Counted from the first letter of the stretch, positions 1-6,016 are shown. The stretch: 6,871 nucleotides of DNA from Planctomycetota bacterium (GCA_021826605.1 JAKAZF010000147.1:1-6871); one strand, 5' to 3'. A program made the numbers and translations. The notes: generated by a model not told the origin, from the sequence alone.

Positions 1-697
1 CGATGAACTTAAGCAGTTGGTATGCCAGGCCAATCGTGATCTGGTGCCGCTGGGGCTGGTGGCGTTGACGTGGGGGAATGTCAGTGGCGTGGACCGTACC
101 GCAGGTGTTATGGCCATTAAACCCAGCGGTGTACCGTATGAAAAATTGCAGCCCGCGGACGTGGTGGTGCTTTCACTGGCGGATGGTCGAGTCATTGAGG
201 GAACCGCCCGGCCGTCCTCGGATACGCCGACACATTTATATTTGTATCAGAATTGTCCGGACATCGGCGGTATTGTGCATACGCACTCCATTCATGCCAC
301 AAGCTTTGCACAGGCCAAGCGGGAAATTACCTGTCTGGGCACCACGCACGCTGATACCTTTTATGGTGCCGTACCGGTAACCAGGGATTTAACCCCGGAA
401 GAAATTCACACGGACTATGAATTAAATACGGGTCGCTTAATTTTGGAATGCTTCAAGGAACATGGGTTGAATCCCGCACAAATTCCGGGCGTGCTGGTCG
501 CCAGCCATGCACCATTTGCCTGGGGGCCGACAGCCGCTAAAGCGTTGGAAAATGCGCTGGTTCTGGAATTGGTGGCCAAAATGCAACTGGAAACCCTGGC
601 TCTGGCACCGGATGTTCAGCCCATTCCGGACGAGCTTCTGGACAAGCATTTTTTACGCAAGCACGGCCCCGATGCCTACTATGGCCAGAAGAGCTGA
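1..697 (+). CDS. araD: L-ribulose-5-phosphate 4-epimerase AraD (5' end cut by window edge)
   Basis: Class II aldolase/epimerase family enzyme that interconverts L-ribulose 5-phosphate and D-xylulose 5-phosphate, the step feeding L-arabinose (or L-ascorbate-type) catabolism into the pentose phosphate pathway in the cytoplasm. The frame is open from base 2. Counting from the TTG at 17 as residue 1, the zinc ligands are His88 and His90 (motif HTH) and His164 (SHAPFAWG). Asp113 (HADTFYG) and Tyr222 (AYYGQ) match the catalytic Asp120 and Tyr229 of E. coli AraD with a constant offset of 7. The TGNVS-type loop (TWGNVSG) and the phosphate-binding SSDTPTH segment are present. This constant offset means the TTG at 17 is an internal Leu, not the start. 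The codons before it (D-E-L-K-Q) fit the family N-terminus, and the true start lies about 4 bases left of the window. The C-terminus is complete. A fuculose-phosphate aldolase is less likely given the AraD-specific C-terminal LDKHFLRKHG segment. Confidence 0.95.
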   Translation, partial: DELKQLVCQANRDLVPLGLVALTWGNVSGVDRTAGVMAIKPSGVPYEKLQPADVVVLSLADGRVIEGTARPSSDTPTHLYLYQNCPDIGGIVHTHSIHATSFAQAKREITCLGTTHADTFYGAVPVTRDLTPEEIHTDYELNTGRLILECFKEHGLNPAQIPGVLVASHAPFAWGPTAAKALENALVLELVAKMQLETLALAPDVQPIPDELLDKHFLRKHGPDAYYGQKS

Positions 698-942
698 CGC
701 CACCCCTACAAGAATTAATGTCCCCGAAAACAATGCAATAATGACCATGGACTGTAAAGGAAAGTTGTTGTAACGGGGCCGGGCTATTTTCATTATCCGC
801 TTCCAACTGCACGCGCCTGATTATAGCCTGGCATTCCAAGCCGACGGCGAAGCTTACTGAAAATTTCCGGAAGCATCGTTATGGTGCCTGCTAATCAATT
901 GCGAGTCACGCAGTACCGAACTGACGGAAGGGCTTGGCGGGA
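698..942. other. Convergent intergenic region, no gene recognised
   Basis: This stretch separates the 3' ends of araD (plus) and the RNase HI gene (minus). Reading both strands I find no supported coding frame; the short frames entering it are out-of-frame shadows of araD. There is only a loose complementarity between CCCCG at 722-726 and CGGGG at 774-778, with a long spacer and no T-tract, so I do not call a terminator. Nothing else is recognised. Confidence 0.5.
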
Positions 943-1428
943 TTAACCGACGGACTTTTGCCGTGGTTCTTCTGTCGGGTGCAAAATCTCCGCAGCCGGT
1001 CCGCTATAAATTGCACGCTTGCGATTCATGGCCATATTTGCTAATTCATCGGGCCGCGCATTGGAGCTGCGATAAACATGGCCAATCGACCAGGCGGGAA
1101 TTTGCTGTAATAAATCCATAGCTTGTTGATACAGAGGTCTTAGCGTGGCGTTTTTCACGCGATAAATTCCCAGAATTTGTCGTACCACCAATTCGCTGTC
1201 GGCGCGAATTTCCAGCTTCCGCACGCCCAGCTTCACTGCCGCATCAGCACCGCGAATTAAACCGCTGTACTCGGCGTAGTTGTTGGTATGGGTGCCCAGA
1301 TAATCGCCGAGTTCATAGACCAGATCGCCTGCGGGCGTTGTAAGCGTGACACCGCACCCCGCCGGCCCCGGATTCCCCCGTGATCCACCGTCAAACTGCA
1401 TCACCAGCGTTGAATAGTCCAATGACAT
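943..1428 (-). CDS. rnhA: Ribonuclease HI family protein (short, single-domain)
   Basis: Predicted ribonuclease H type I, a cytoplasmic endonuclease that cuts the RNA strand of RNA-DNA hybrids (R-loops, primers). The 161-residue protein has the four carboxylates of the family in order: Asp13 in FDGGSRGNPG, Glu53 in NNYAEY, Asp77 in RADSELV and Asp127 in RPDELAN. His117 and Asn123 lie in the last active-site segment. It has the compact form seen in the Rv2228c/archaeal-type enzymes rather than the longer E. coli form with a basic protrusion; this is a family-level impression. About 25 residues after the fold are low in recognisable motifs. It is the last gene of the minus-strand set, 94 bases after the zinc-ribbon gene. 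The ATG at 1428 has GGAG only 2 bases upstream, too close for a standard site, so Met10 or a nearby GTG could be the start. Met10 would leave only two residues before the catalytic FDGG strand, so I prefer Met1. Confidence 0.9.
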   Translation of the reverse strand: MSLDYSTLVMQFDGGSRGNPGPAGCGVTLTTPAGDLVYELGDYLGTHTNNYAEYSGLIRGADAAVKLGVRKLEIRADSELVVRQILGIYRVKNATLRPLYQQAMDLLQQIPAWSIGHVYRSSNARPDELANMAMNRKRAIYSGPAAEILHPTEEPRQKSVG

Positions 1429-1452
1429 GACTCCGAAAACACCGCAGAAGAA

Positions 1453-1500
1453 CCCGGAAACTAACCCCTTAGCCGGGATTCAGAAGGTATTATTACCGGG
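1453..1500 (-). other. Possible competing hairpins in the RNase HI leader
   Basis: On the minus strand, two copies of CCCGG (1500-1496 and 1477-1473) precede one CCGGG (1457-1453). The nearer pair makes a stem CCCGGCTAA / TTAG-ttt-CCGGG with a GGGG loop and a 3-base bulge. The farther copy could compete for the same partner strand. The structure lies about 24 bases before the RNase HI ATG. Short stems like this arise by chance, so a regulatory role is speculative. Confidence 0.25.
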
Positions 1501-1522
1501 AAAAGATAATTTGAAAATGGTC

Positions 1523-2278
1523 TTAGGCCGATGTCTGCTGGGGAAGCATTTCCGGCAGATAAAGAATTCGCCCGCAGGACTGGCATCTGCGGATTTCATC
1601 ACGCCCGCGCAACAGATTCACATCTTCAATGTTCAAGCCCATAAAGCACCCACCGCAGGTGATGGTGTCCATGTCGTTTTCGTTGAACTCCACCGGAGCC
1701 ATGGCATCGCCGGGATAACGCTGACAGATGCGATCATACTGCTTCCGCGATTCGGGAGGCACGGCGTTGGTCGCCTGCTCGCGGTGACTTTGGAGTTCCC
1801 GGATATGAGCTTGCAGTTCCGCAACGCGCTGGCTGCTCTGGCGGCGCGAGTCGTCCAGGCTCTTTTGAGCCACATGCAATTGCTCGCGTATACCCGAAGC
1901 GGATTTCATATTGGTTTCCAGTTGTCCCATGAAGTCCAGAATCGTGGTTTCAATTTTACTGACTTCTTCTTTTTCGGCGGAAATCTGGATGAGAATGGCG
2001 GAATATTCTTTATTGGTCTTGGCGTTGTTCAAGCTGGTGCGCATTTTTTCAATGTGCTCCTGCCGGCTTTTCATGTCCAATTCATGGGAAGAGATCGTGG
2101 CCTGAAGCTTCCGGCCCGCCGATTCAAATTCCGCCAGGCTGGCATTGAGGCGGGTAATGTTGTTTTCAATGGCTACCTGATCCTTCATGACTGCGGCGAG
2201 GCGATTATTGAATTCATGTAAATCATGATCAATTCGATAAAGCGCCAGAAGAGAAGGGATCATTGTGAATGCCGTCAT
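1523..2278 (-). CDS. Coiled-coil protein with C-terminal C4 zinc ribbon (DUF164/zf-RING_7 type)
   Basis: A 251-residue cytoplasmic protein with no signal peptide or membrane segment. Residues about 15-170 are rich in Glu, Gln, Lys, Ala and Leu in heptad-like spacing, indicating a long helical coiled coil. Residues 205-245 form the zinc ribbon, with Cys208-x2-Cys211 (CGGC) and Cys232-x2-Cys235 (CQSC) followed by GRILY, the family signature. This architecture is that of the CT398/Rv2229c-like family, whose molecular role is not well settled; nucleic-acid or protein-scaffold roles have been suggested. It is encoded directly before an RNase HI gene, the same arrangement I recall for Rv2229c-Rv2228c in mycobacteria, which supports a functional link. 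The start at 2278 is supported by GAGG at 2289-2286, 7 bases upstream; the in-frame Met6 has no such site. A long open frame on the opposite strand (1427-2221) is a shadow of this gene. Confidence 0.85.
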   Translation of the reverse strand: MTAFTMIPSLLALYRIDHDLHEFNNRLAAVMKDQVAIENNITRLNASLAEFESAGRKLQATISSHELDMKSRQEHIEKMRTSLNNAKTNKEYSAILIQISAEKEEVSKIETTILDFMGQLETNMKSASGIREQLHVAQKSLDDSRRQSSQRVAELQAHIRELQSHREQATNAVPPESRKQYDRICQRYPGDAMAPVEFNENDMDTITCGGCFMGLNIEDVNLLRGRDEIRRCQSCGRILYLPEMLPQQTSA

Positions 2279-2306
2279 GTCGTAACCTCAAAGTCCTCAA
2301 TCCCGT

Positions 2307-2312
2307 AGTGTA
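2307..2312 (-). promoter_or_regulatory. Candidate -10 box before the zinc-ribbon gene
   Basis: TACACT on the minus strand lies 28 bases before the zinc-ribbon ATG, in the 50-base gap after the ferredoxin stop. It differs from TATAAT at two positions, and there is no convincing -35 box at 16-18 bases. It is of interest mainly because the same TAYACT hexamer recurs before other genes here. Confidence 0.25.
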
Positions 2313-2328
2313 CCAAAATTGAGCCTTA

Positions 2329-2703
2329 TCAGCCAGCGGTTTTCTCCAGCCAGACCGGCGGTGGTTCGATCGCATCTGATGGGCGGCCACCACCATCTTT
2401 GGCTCCCGTGCCTTTCCATCGGCTGATAACGCGAACCGTCATGTCCGCGTCGCATAGGACCTGGCAGCTAAGGCGTAAGCCCGGCTGGGCGGTCAGGCCG
2501 CGCTCTTTCATGATGGTTTTCTCGGCTTCTGTGATTTTTGCCGGCGCACCATTTTCAATTTGTACACGGCATGTGGTGCAGCGAGCGTGGCCGCCGCAGG
2601 CGTGGAACTGATCTATTTGCACAATATCGGTCAGTGCATTGACCAGTCGCGTGCCGGCGGGAACTTCAAAATCACCCATATTTTCAACAGTGAGCTTAGG
2701 CAT
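2329..2703 (-). CDS. [2Fe-2S] ferredoxin, adrenodoxin-type cysteine spacing
   Basis: A 124-residue soluble electron carrier. The cluster ligands are Cys36, Cys42 and Cys45 in ACGGHARCTTC, and Cys80 in RLSCQ. The spacing C-x5-C-x2-C-x34-C is that of adrenodoxin/bacterial-type ferredoxins, not the plant C-x4-C-x2-C type. An additional Cys84 follows the last ligand. Residues 1-95 form the beta-grasp fold, and the last 25-30 residues are a Gly/Pro-rich tail of no recognised function. The gene lies 107 bases after hemC and 50 before the zinc-ribbon gene, same strand. An electron-donor role for a heme or other redox enzyme is possible but is inference. The ATG at 2703 is chosen over an in-frame ATG at 2742 because AAGGA (2715-2711) sits 7 bases upstream and MPKLTVE begins the fold immediately; the upstream 13 codons look like untranslated leader. 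Confidence 0.9.
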   Translation of the reverse strand: MPKLTVENMGDFEVPAGTRLVNALTDIVQIDQFHACGGHARCTTCRVQIENGAPAKITEAEKTIMKERGLTAQPGLRLSCQVLCDADMTVRVISRWKGTGAKDGGGRPSDAIEPPPVWLEKTAG

Positions 2704-2710
2704 AGTCGTA

Positions 2711-2715
2711 TCCTT
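2711..2715 (-). promoter_or_regulatory. Ribosome binding site fixing the ferredoxin start
   Basis: AAGGA on the minus strand, 7 bases before the ATG at 2703. It lies inside the longer open frame that begins at 2742 and so argues for the shorter protein. Confidence 0.7.
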
Positions 2716-2810
2716 AAAATCGCGGTCCATCCAGGGCCGCATGTTTCATCTGATGAGTATGCAAGCCAACGCCCGGCGTTGCAAGTCTGTAGGCTGCCCG
2801 ATTGCCGCAT

Positions 2811-3782
2811 TCACTGCGGATTGATCAGATTCATGATTTCCGCGCTGCCGCGCTTCCGTAGCGTTTCAAGCAGCAAATCATACAGGCCGTTAAGCCCTGC
2901 GTCGGAAGGGTCTTCAGCCAGCAAGGTAGCGCGGGATATTTTTTTTCCGTCCGGCGTGGCTAGAAAAGCCCGGACAATCCACCCGTGAAGGGTGTTGACC
3001 GGATTTCCGCGTGGCATGGCGCATACCCCCATGGGAGCCAGGCAGTTGCCCGCTAATGCTGCTACTACCCGCCGCTCAAACGCCAGCGCCGCCGCCGTAC
3101 CGGTGTGATTAATCGTCCCGGCGAGCTTACACATAATAGCATCCTGGGTTCGCGCCTGAATTGCCAGAATCCCCTGTCCTGCGGCAGGGATAAATTCATC
3201 CAGCGGCAGGCTCACGGCGGAATCCGGAAACAGATTCGTGCGATCCAACCCGGCTTGGGCCAGAAATGTACCGGCTATCACGCCTTCGTTTACCTTGCGC
3301 AAACGCGTTTCGATATTGCCCCGCAACGGCTGAACCGTAACATCGGGACGCATGGCCAGAAGCTGCGATTGCCGGCGCAGCGACGACGTTCCCACCAGGG
3401 CAGAGGGGGGAAGGTCAGCAATGGATTTATTTTGAAATCCAATCCATACATCACCGGCCTGCGCACGCAAGGGTGTCCCGGCGATAATGGTTCCAGGGGC
3501 CAGTTCCGCCGGCAGATCTTTAGCCGAATGCACCGCCAGATCAATGCGATTTTCCAGCAAAGCTGTTTCAATTTCCTTTATAAATAAGCCCTTACCCCCC
3601 GATTCCGCCAGGGGGCGATCCTGCTGTTGATCACCGGAAGTTGTAATAAAAACCAGTTCGATTGTCGTGGGCGGTCTGCCGATGAGTCGGGCTTCAAGCA
3701 TTTGTTTGACCATGCCCGCCTGCGTGCGCGCCAGCAGACTGGACCGGGTGCCGATTCGGATGGTTCGATCTGGTTCTATCAT
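2811..3782 (-). CDS. hemC: Hydroxymethylbilane synthase (porphobilinogen deaminase)
   Basis: Joins four porphobilinogen molecules into hydroxymethylbilane in heme/tetrapyrrole synthesis, in the cytoplasm. With the ATG at 3782 the protein is 323 residues, close to E. coli HemC (313). Family landmarks in order are the N-terminal RIGTRSSLLA, the GGKGLFIKE loop at about 62-70, VHSAKDLP with catalytic Asp89, GTSSLRRQ at 131-138 with substrate-binding arginines, AAGQG at about 200-204, and Cys247 in LAGNCLAPMG, the attachment point of the dipyrromethane cofactor. The usual Gly-Gly before that Cys is Gly-Asn here. The frame stays open for 101 codons farther upstream, but those cross the 22-bp palindrome and match nothing in the family, so I exclude them. 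No strong Shine-Dalgarno precedes 3782, so the start rests on homology. It is the first gene of the minus-strand set and is divergent from panD. Confidence 0.95.
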   Translation of the reverse strand: MIEPDRTIRIGTRSSLLARTQAGMVKQMLEARLIGRPPTTIELVFITTSGDQQQDRPLAESGGKGLFIKEIETALLENRIDLAVHSAKDLPAELAPGTIIAGTPLRAQAGDVWIGFQNKSIADLPPSALVGTSSLRRQSQLLAMRPDVTVQPLRGNIETRLRKVNEGVIAGTFLAQAGLDRTNLFPDSAVSLPLDEFIPAAGQGILAIQARTQDAIMCKLAGTINHTGTAAALAFERRVVAALAGNCLAPMGVCAMPRGNPVNTLHGWIVRAFLATPDGKKISRATLLAEDPSDAGLNGLYDLLLETLRKRGSAEIMNLINPQ

Positions 3783-3853
3783 CGCTGTGATGCTAATGGC
3801 CCCGGCCCGCCAACGCCAGCGGCCCAGCCCCTGTCGGCCACCGCACCGCATCG

Positions 3854-3902
3854 AAAAAGGTACCTGACACCTTTTTTCGGAAAAGGTGTCAGGTACCTTT
3901 TT
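3854..3902. repeat. Perfect 22-bp palindrome with 5-base loop (terminator-like or REP-type element)
   Basis: Bases 3854-3875 are the exact reverse complement of 3881-3902, around a TTCGG loop. The core is GGTACCTGACACC / GGTGTCAGGTACC, with A- and T-runs at the ends. Both strands therefore give a strong hairpin followed by T's (seven on the plus strand, five on the minus), as in a bidirectional intrinsic terminator. Yet it lies at the 5' side of both neighbours, 71 bases before the hemC ATG and 157 before the panD ATG, where a terminator is not expected. From memory, near-identical GGTGTCAGGTACC palindromes are dispersed in many unrelated bacterial genomes, which would suggest a mobile REP-like repeat; I cannot verify this here. 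Confidence 0.9.
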
Positions 3903-3962
3903 TTGTTTCTGGTGGCGCGTTGGAGGCTTGGATGCGAGACGGCGTTGCGGAAACAGAACTGT

Positions 3963-3966
3963 GGAG
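3963..3966 (+). promoter_or_regulatory. Shine-Dalgarno-like GGAG for an alternative panD start
   Basis: GGAG lies 6 bases before an in-frame ATG at 3973, which would add 29 residues to PanD. It is a better site than that of the preferred ATG at 4060, which has only GGA 7 bases upstream. The added residues have no counterpart in PanD proteins known to me. Confidence 0.3.
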
Positions 3967-3973
3967 TGCTTTA

Positions 3974-4003
3974 TGGACGAACTGGTGCATTCTGCGGTAC
4001 ACT
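3974..4003 (+). promoter_or_regulatory. Candidate panD promoter
   Basis: TGGACG (3974-3979, four of six matches to TTGACA) and TACACT (3998-4003, four of six to TATAAT) are separated by 18 bases. Transcription would begin near 4010, giving a leader of about 50 bases to the ATG at 4060 and excluding the alternative start at 3973. The match is modest. Confidence 0.35.
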
Positions 4004-4059
4004 GGTTCAAAGCGCCGGCCCCAATGGCTGAATATGGCCGGCCGGATTCGGAATGTGTA

Positions 4060-4440
4060 ATGTTATTGACCTTACTGCGAGCCAAGATTCACGGCGCGAT
4101 CATCACCCAGGCCAATCGTAATTACGTGGGAAGTATCACCATTGACCTTGATCTGCTCAAGCTTAGCGGATTGTTGCCTAATGAGCGCGTGCTGGTGGCT
4201 GATATTCACAATGGCGTGCGTTTTGAAACCTATATTCTTGCCGGGAAAAAAGGTTCCGGTGTGATCGGCATTAACGGCGCTGCAGCGCATCTTGTTAAGC
4301 CGGGAGAAAAGATAATTATCATGGCGTTCGCAGAGATGACGCCGGAAGAAACCGTCGATCATGTAGCGCGCGTTCTGGTTTTAGATTCGTCCAATAAACC
4401 GGTGAAGAACATGACCATTGCGAGCCGATTGGACGTATGA
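4060..4440 (+). CDS. panD: Aspartate 1-decarboxylase proenzyme
   Basis: Makes beta-alanine from L-aspartate for pantothenate and coenzyme A synthesis, in the cytoplasm. It is made as a proenzyme that cleaves itself at Gly24-Ser25 to form the pyruvoyl cofactor. With the ATG at 4060 the protein is 126 residues, the same as E. coli PanD, and key residues fall at identical numbers: Lys9, Tyr22, Gly24-Ser25 (YVGSITID), Arg54, Thr57, Tyr58, and Asn72-Gly73-Ala-Ala-Ala (INGAAAH). The protein is intact. The frame extends upstream through the palindrome; those codons are not PanD-like. An ATG at 3973 with a better ribosome site would give 155 residues and remains an alternative. The gene is divergent from hemC and 83 bases before the protease gene, with no other pantothenate gene visible. 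Confidence 0.95.
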   Translation: MLLTLLRAKIHGAIITQANRNYVGSITIDLDLLKLSGLLPNERVLVADIHNGVRFETYILAGKKGSGVIGINGAAAHLVKPGEKIIIMAFAEMTPEETVDHVARVLVLDSSNKPVKNMTIASRLDV

Positions 4441-4475
4441 CATTGCAAAAGGCTGTGCAGGTGTGCGAGCCGGTC

Positions 4476-4481
4476 TATACT
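4476..4481 (+). promoter_or_regulatory. Candidate -10 box before the HtrA-like lipoprotein gene
   Basis: TATACT differs from TATAAT at one position and lies 42 bases before the ATG in the short gap after panD. No good -35 box is seen at 16-18 bases. If used, it would give the protease its own promoter rather than relying on panD read-through. Confidence 0.35.
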
Positions 4482-4482
4482 T

Positions 4483-4503
4483 GGCGGGCGACAGTCCCCC
4501 GCC
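4483..4503 (+). other. GC-rich hairpin between panD and the protease gene
   Basis: GGCGGG (4483-4488) pairs with CCCGCC (4498-4503) across a 9-base loop. It is followed by GTTATATAT rather than a clean T-run, so it is at best a weak terminator for panD. It overlaps the start region expected from the TATACT box just before it. Confidence 0.35.
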
Positions 4504-4523
4504 GTTATATATGGAGATGCTGA

Positions 4524-5957
4524 ATGCTCAAACGCTTGAGACGATCTGCAGGTAGCACATTAAGTTGTCGCGCTGTGTGGGGCGTGCTGCTGGCAGTCTG
4601 GATTCTGCCCCAATTGGGCGGTTGCGCTTCGGTGCCGGGCTGGATGGTCAGCGACAAGCCGTCATGGCGCACGCAATATGCCTTGGCGCGGGTATCGCCT
4701 GCGGTGGTGCGGATCAACGTGGTCATGCGCGATTTTCAAAATGGCATTCCGGAAAATTTCAGGGCCATCGGCAGCGGTGTTATTATTGACCGGCAGGGAC
4801 GGGTGCTGACCAATTTCCACGTGGCCGGGCGGGCGCGGCGAATTGAAATTGTTCTACCGGATCAGGAACGCGTGCGGGCCACGCTGATCGGTTCGGATCA
4901 CTGGACTGATCTGGCGCTGGTGCAAATGGATATGGCGCAAATACATGCCCGGCATTTGCATTTCAAATGGGCCTCGCTGGGTAATTCCAGCCACGTGCAA
5001 TTGGGCCAACCCGTACTGGCCATTGGCACGCCGTTCGGTCTTGCGCGCACGGTGACCCGAGGCATTATTTCCAACACCGACCGATTTTTTAACGCCACGA
5101 CCATTGATGGCTACGAGACCGGCTGGTTCAATAACTGGCTGCAGACCGATGCCGCCATTAATCCGGGCAATTCCGGCGGTCCGCTGATTAACCTGCGCGG
5201 GCAGGTCATCGGAATTAATACGCGCGGCGATCCCACGGCCAACAATCTGGGATTCGCCATTCCGATTAATGTGGCGCGCCGCGTGATCCCGTCGTTACTG
5301 AAATTTCGGAAGGTGGCACGCAGCTACGTGGGGTTGGAACTTGAACCCATGCTGGGGCTTAGTCGCTTTTATCATTTGCCCGCGCAAACCGGCGTACTGA
5401 TCCGTTCGGTGGATCATAATTCGCCCGCGTCCATAGGCGGTGTGCATGCTCTGGATGTGTTGCTGTCGGTCAACGGCCATCCAACGAATTGCCGCTTTCC
5501 CGAGCAGGTTTCCTCTGTGCGACGTTACATTTCCAGTCAGCCGGTGGGTTCCCGAGTCGCACTGCTGGTGGAACGTATGACGGACGGTTCAAAAATGCAG
5601 CAGAAAACGCTGTATGTTTTCACCCAGCGTCTGGAAAGTGTCATCGCTCCGCGTCATCAGATTAAGCCGTGGGGAATCGTGGTGCGGAACCTTACCGATG
5701 CGTATCTGCGGCAGCAGCAGATGAAAATGATCCGGGGCGTGTTGGTTACCAGCGTGCAAAGCGGATCGATTGCCGACACCGCCGGTATGGAAGATGGCGA
5801 CATTATTCGCCGGGTAGGCAGTATCGGAATAGTCGATAGCCTGCAACTGAAAGTTCTGGCGGATCGTATGGCTAAAACGAAAAAGCCCTATGCCGTCGTG
5901 GTGAAACGGGGACGCACGGAACGCACCCTGGTTTTCAGTCCGGGCAGCGGAAGTTGA
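4524..5957 (+). CDS. HtrA/Deg-family serine protease, predicted lipoprotein with two PDZ domains
   Basis: Predicted envelope protease of the S1C (DegP/DegQ) family, which degrades or refolds damaged exported proteins. The 477-residue protein begins with a basic n-region (KRLRR), a hydrophobic stretch at about 18-30 and a lipobox LGGC ending at Cys34, so it is probably lipidated and anchored by its N-terminus. The trypsin-like domain (about 50-260) has the full triad: His99 in TNFHV, Asp129 in WTDLAL and Ser217 in NPGNSGGP. PDZ1 covers about 268-368 (GVLIRSV, LDVLLSVNG) and PDZ2 about 382-475 (GVLVTSV, EDGDIIRRVG). The start is supported by GGAG at 4513-4516, 7 bases upstream. The lipid anchor is less usual than the free or membrane-helix forms of the family. 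A related but degenerate gene follows after 59 bases. A specific name (DegP, DegQ, DegS or MucD) cannot be assigned. Confidence 0.92.
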   Translation: MLKRLRRSAGSTLSCRAVWGVLLAVWILPQLGGCASVPGWMVSDKPSWRTQYALARVSPAVVRINVVMRDFQNGIPENFRAIGSGVIIDRQGRVLTNFHVAGRARRIEIVLPDQERVRATLIGSDHWTDLALVQMDMAQIHARHLHFKWASLGNSSHVQLGQPVLAIGTPFGLARTVTRGIISNTDRFFNATTIDGYETGWFNNWLQTDAAINPGNSGGPLINLRGQVIGINTRGDPTANNLGFAIPINVARRVIPSLLKFRKVARSYVGLELEPMLGLSRFYHLPAQTGVLIRSVDHNSPASIGGVHALDVLLSVNGHPTNCRFPEQVSSVRRYISSQPVGSRVALLVERMTDGSKMQQKTLYVFTQRLESVIAPRHQIKPWGIVVRNLTDAYLRQQQMKMIRGVLVTSVQSGSIADTAGMEDGDIIRRVGSIGIVDSLQLKVLADRMAKTKKPYAVVVKRGRTERTLVFSPGSGS

Positions 5958-5969
5958 ACTCCGGCGGAG

Positions 5970-5975
5970 TATACT
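5970..5975 (+). promoter_or_regulatory. Candidate -10 box before the second HtrA-like gene
   Basis: TATACT lies 41 bases before the ATG at 6017, in the 59-base gap between the two HtrA-like genes. It is part of a short palindrome AGTATACT (5968-5975). No good -35 box is present. Its distance from the start is nearly the same as for the TATACT before the first protease gene. Confidence 0.3.
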
Positions 5976-6016
5976 TTAATCATGACCTTTAACTTTTTTG
6001 GATCAGGAAACTTACT

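Noticed and set aside
722..778. CCCCG/CGGGG complementarity after araD as a terminator
   Set aside because: The loop is about 47 bases, the helper pairing is interrupted, and no T-tract follows.
1427..2221. A 264-codon open frame on the plus strand
   Set aside because: It is antisense to the zinc-ribbon gene, whose Cys motifs, coiled coil and ribosome site are clear. The plus-strand product has no recognisable domain.
2704..2742. ATG at 2742 as the ferredoxin start
   Set aside because: The AAGGA site before 2703 and the immediate start of the beta-grasp fold favour the shorter protein.
2767..2781. CAACGC/GCGTTG hairpin between hemC and the ferredoxin gene
   Set aside because: The stem is six base pairs with a 3-base loop and no T-tract in either direction; too short to call a terminator.
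3105..3587. A 160-codon plus-strand frame
   Set aside because: It is antisense to hemC, with no domain, and hemC is unambiguous.
3886..3972. GTG start inside the palindrome for PanD
   Set aside because: There is no ribosome site, it lies in the hairpin right arm, and the residues have no PanD similarity.
3783..4085. N-terminal 101-residue extension of HemC
   Set aside because: It translates the palindrome and part of the panD leader and coding start, and the family N-terminus begins exactly at the ATG at 3782.
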